From contig JACPZV010000434.1 in the NCBI GenBank assembly GCA_016195295.1, forward strand, positions 1-7,209: a DNA stretch of 7,209 nt. The letters are read 5' to 3'. The position numbers were made by a program, and so were the translations under genes. Below are positions 7,201-7,209 of the stretch, piece by piece; position 1 is the first letter of the stretch, and each line of letters starts with the position of its first letter. The DNA is from Acidobacteriota bacterium. Lineage in GTDB: Bacteria; Acidobacteriota; Vicinamibacteria; Vicinamibacterales; CAVVIG01. A model generated the notes under the pieces. It had not been told where the DNA came from. It did not search any database and saw only the letters and a program-made list of their open reading frames with translations.

Positions 7201-7209
7201 ATGAAATCC
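7201..7209 (+). CDS. Possible start of the next gene (three codons)
   Basis: ATGAAATCC (M-K-S) at the window edge follows the inverted repeat and could open a new + strand gene. No Shine-Dalgarno is visible before it. Nothing can be said about the product; it is listed only so the edge is not read as empty. Confidence 0.2.

Overview
This is a compact, GC-rich (mostly G/C at third codon positions) bacterial housekeeping segment in which every convincing gene lies on the + strand. The gene order (tilS end, ftsH, folP, cdaA, cdaR/ybbR, glmM, pdxJ), the PdxJ subtype and the intergenic repeats suggest an Acidobacteriota genome, perhaps of the Vicinamibacteria type. That assignment is inference from memory of similar loci; there is no rRNA or other marker in the window to prove it.

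Layout: 1-141 is the 3' end of tilS. 193-2100 is ftsH, with a good ribosome binding site. 2101-2195 is a hairpin-forming array of 7-nt repeats. About 2196-3098 is folP, whose last codons and stop lie inside a second 7-nt repeat array (3058-3110). 3111-3926 is cdaA, starting with TTG right after that array. cdaR (3926-4753) overlaps cdaA by 1 nt, and glmM (4740-6128) overlaps cdaR by 14 nt. 6129-6327 is a roughly 200-nt inverted-repeat element built of another 7-nt unit. 6328-7077 is pdxJ. 7092-7194 is a third inverted repeat, built of a 9-nt unit, followed by a T-rich stretch. An ATG at 7201 may open the next gene, but only three codons are visible.

Functionally the core is the cdaA-cdaR-glmM module: a membrane diadenylate cyclase making c-di-AMP, its membrane-anchored regulator, and phosphoglucosamine mutase for peptidoglycan precursors. 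Around it sit folate synthesis (FolP), pyridoxal phosphate synthesis (PdxJ) and the membrane quality-control protease FtsH. Tight overlaps suggest that cdaA-cdaR-glmM is translated as a coupled unit.

The most interesting material is not a gene. All three intergenic gaps from ftsH to the end of pdxJ that are longer than 20 nt hold long inverted repeats whose arms are themselves short-period tandem arrays. The unit differs from gap to gap (GACTNNC, GGTGCNG, GGACACGGA-like) but the architecture is the same. In addition, a 42-nt segment with a perfect 9-bp hairpin appears to be inserted in frame in glmM, adding about 14 residues just before the conserved IGRDTR strand.
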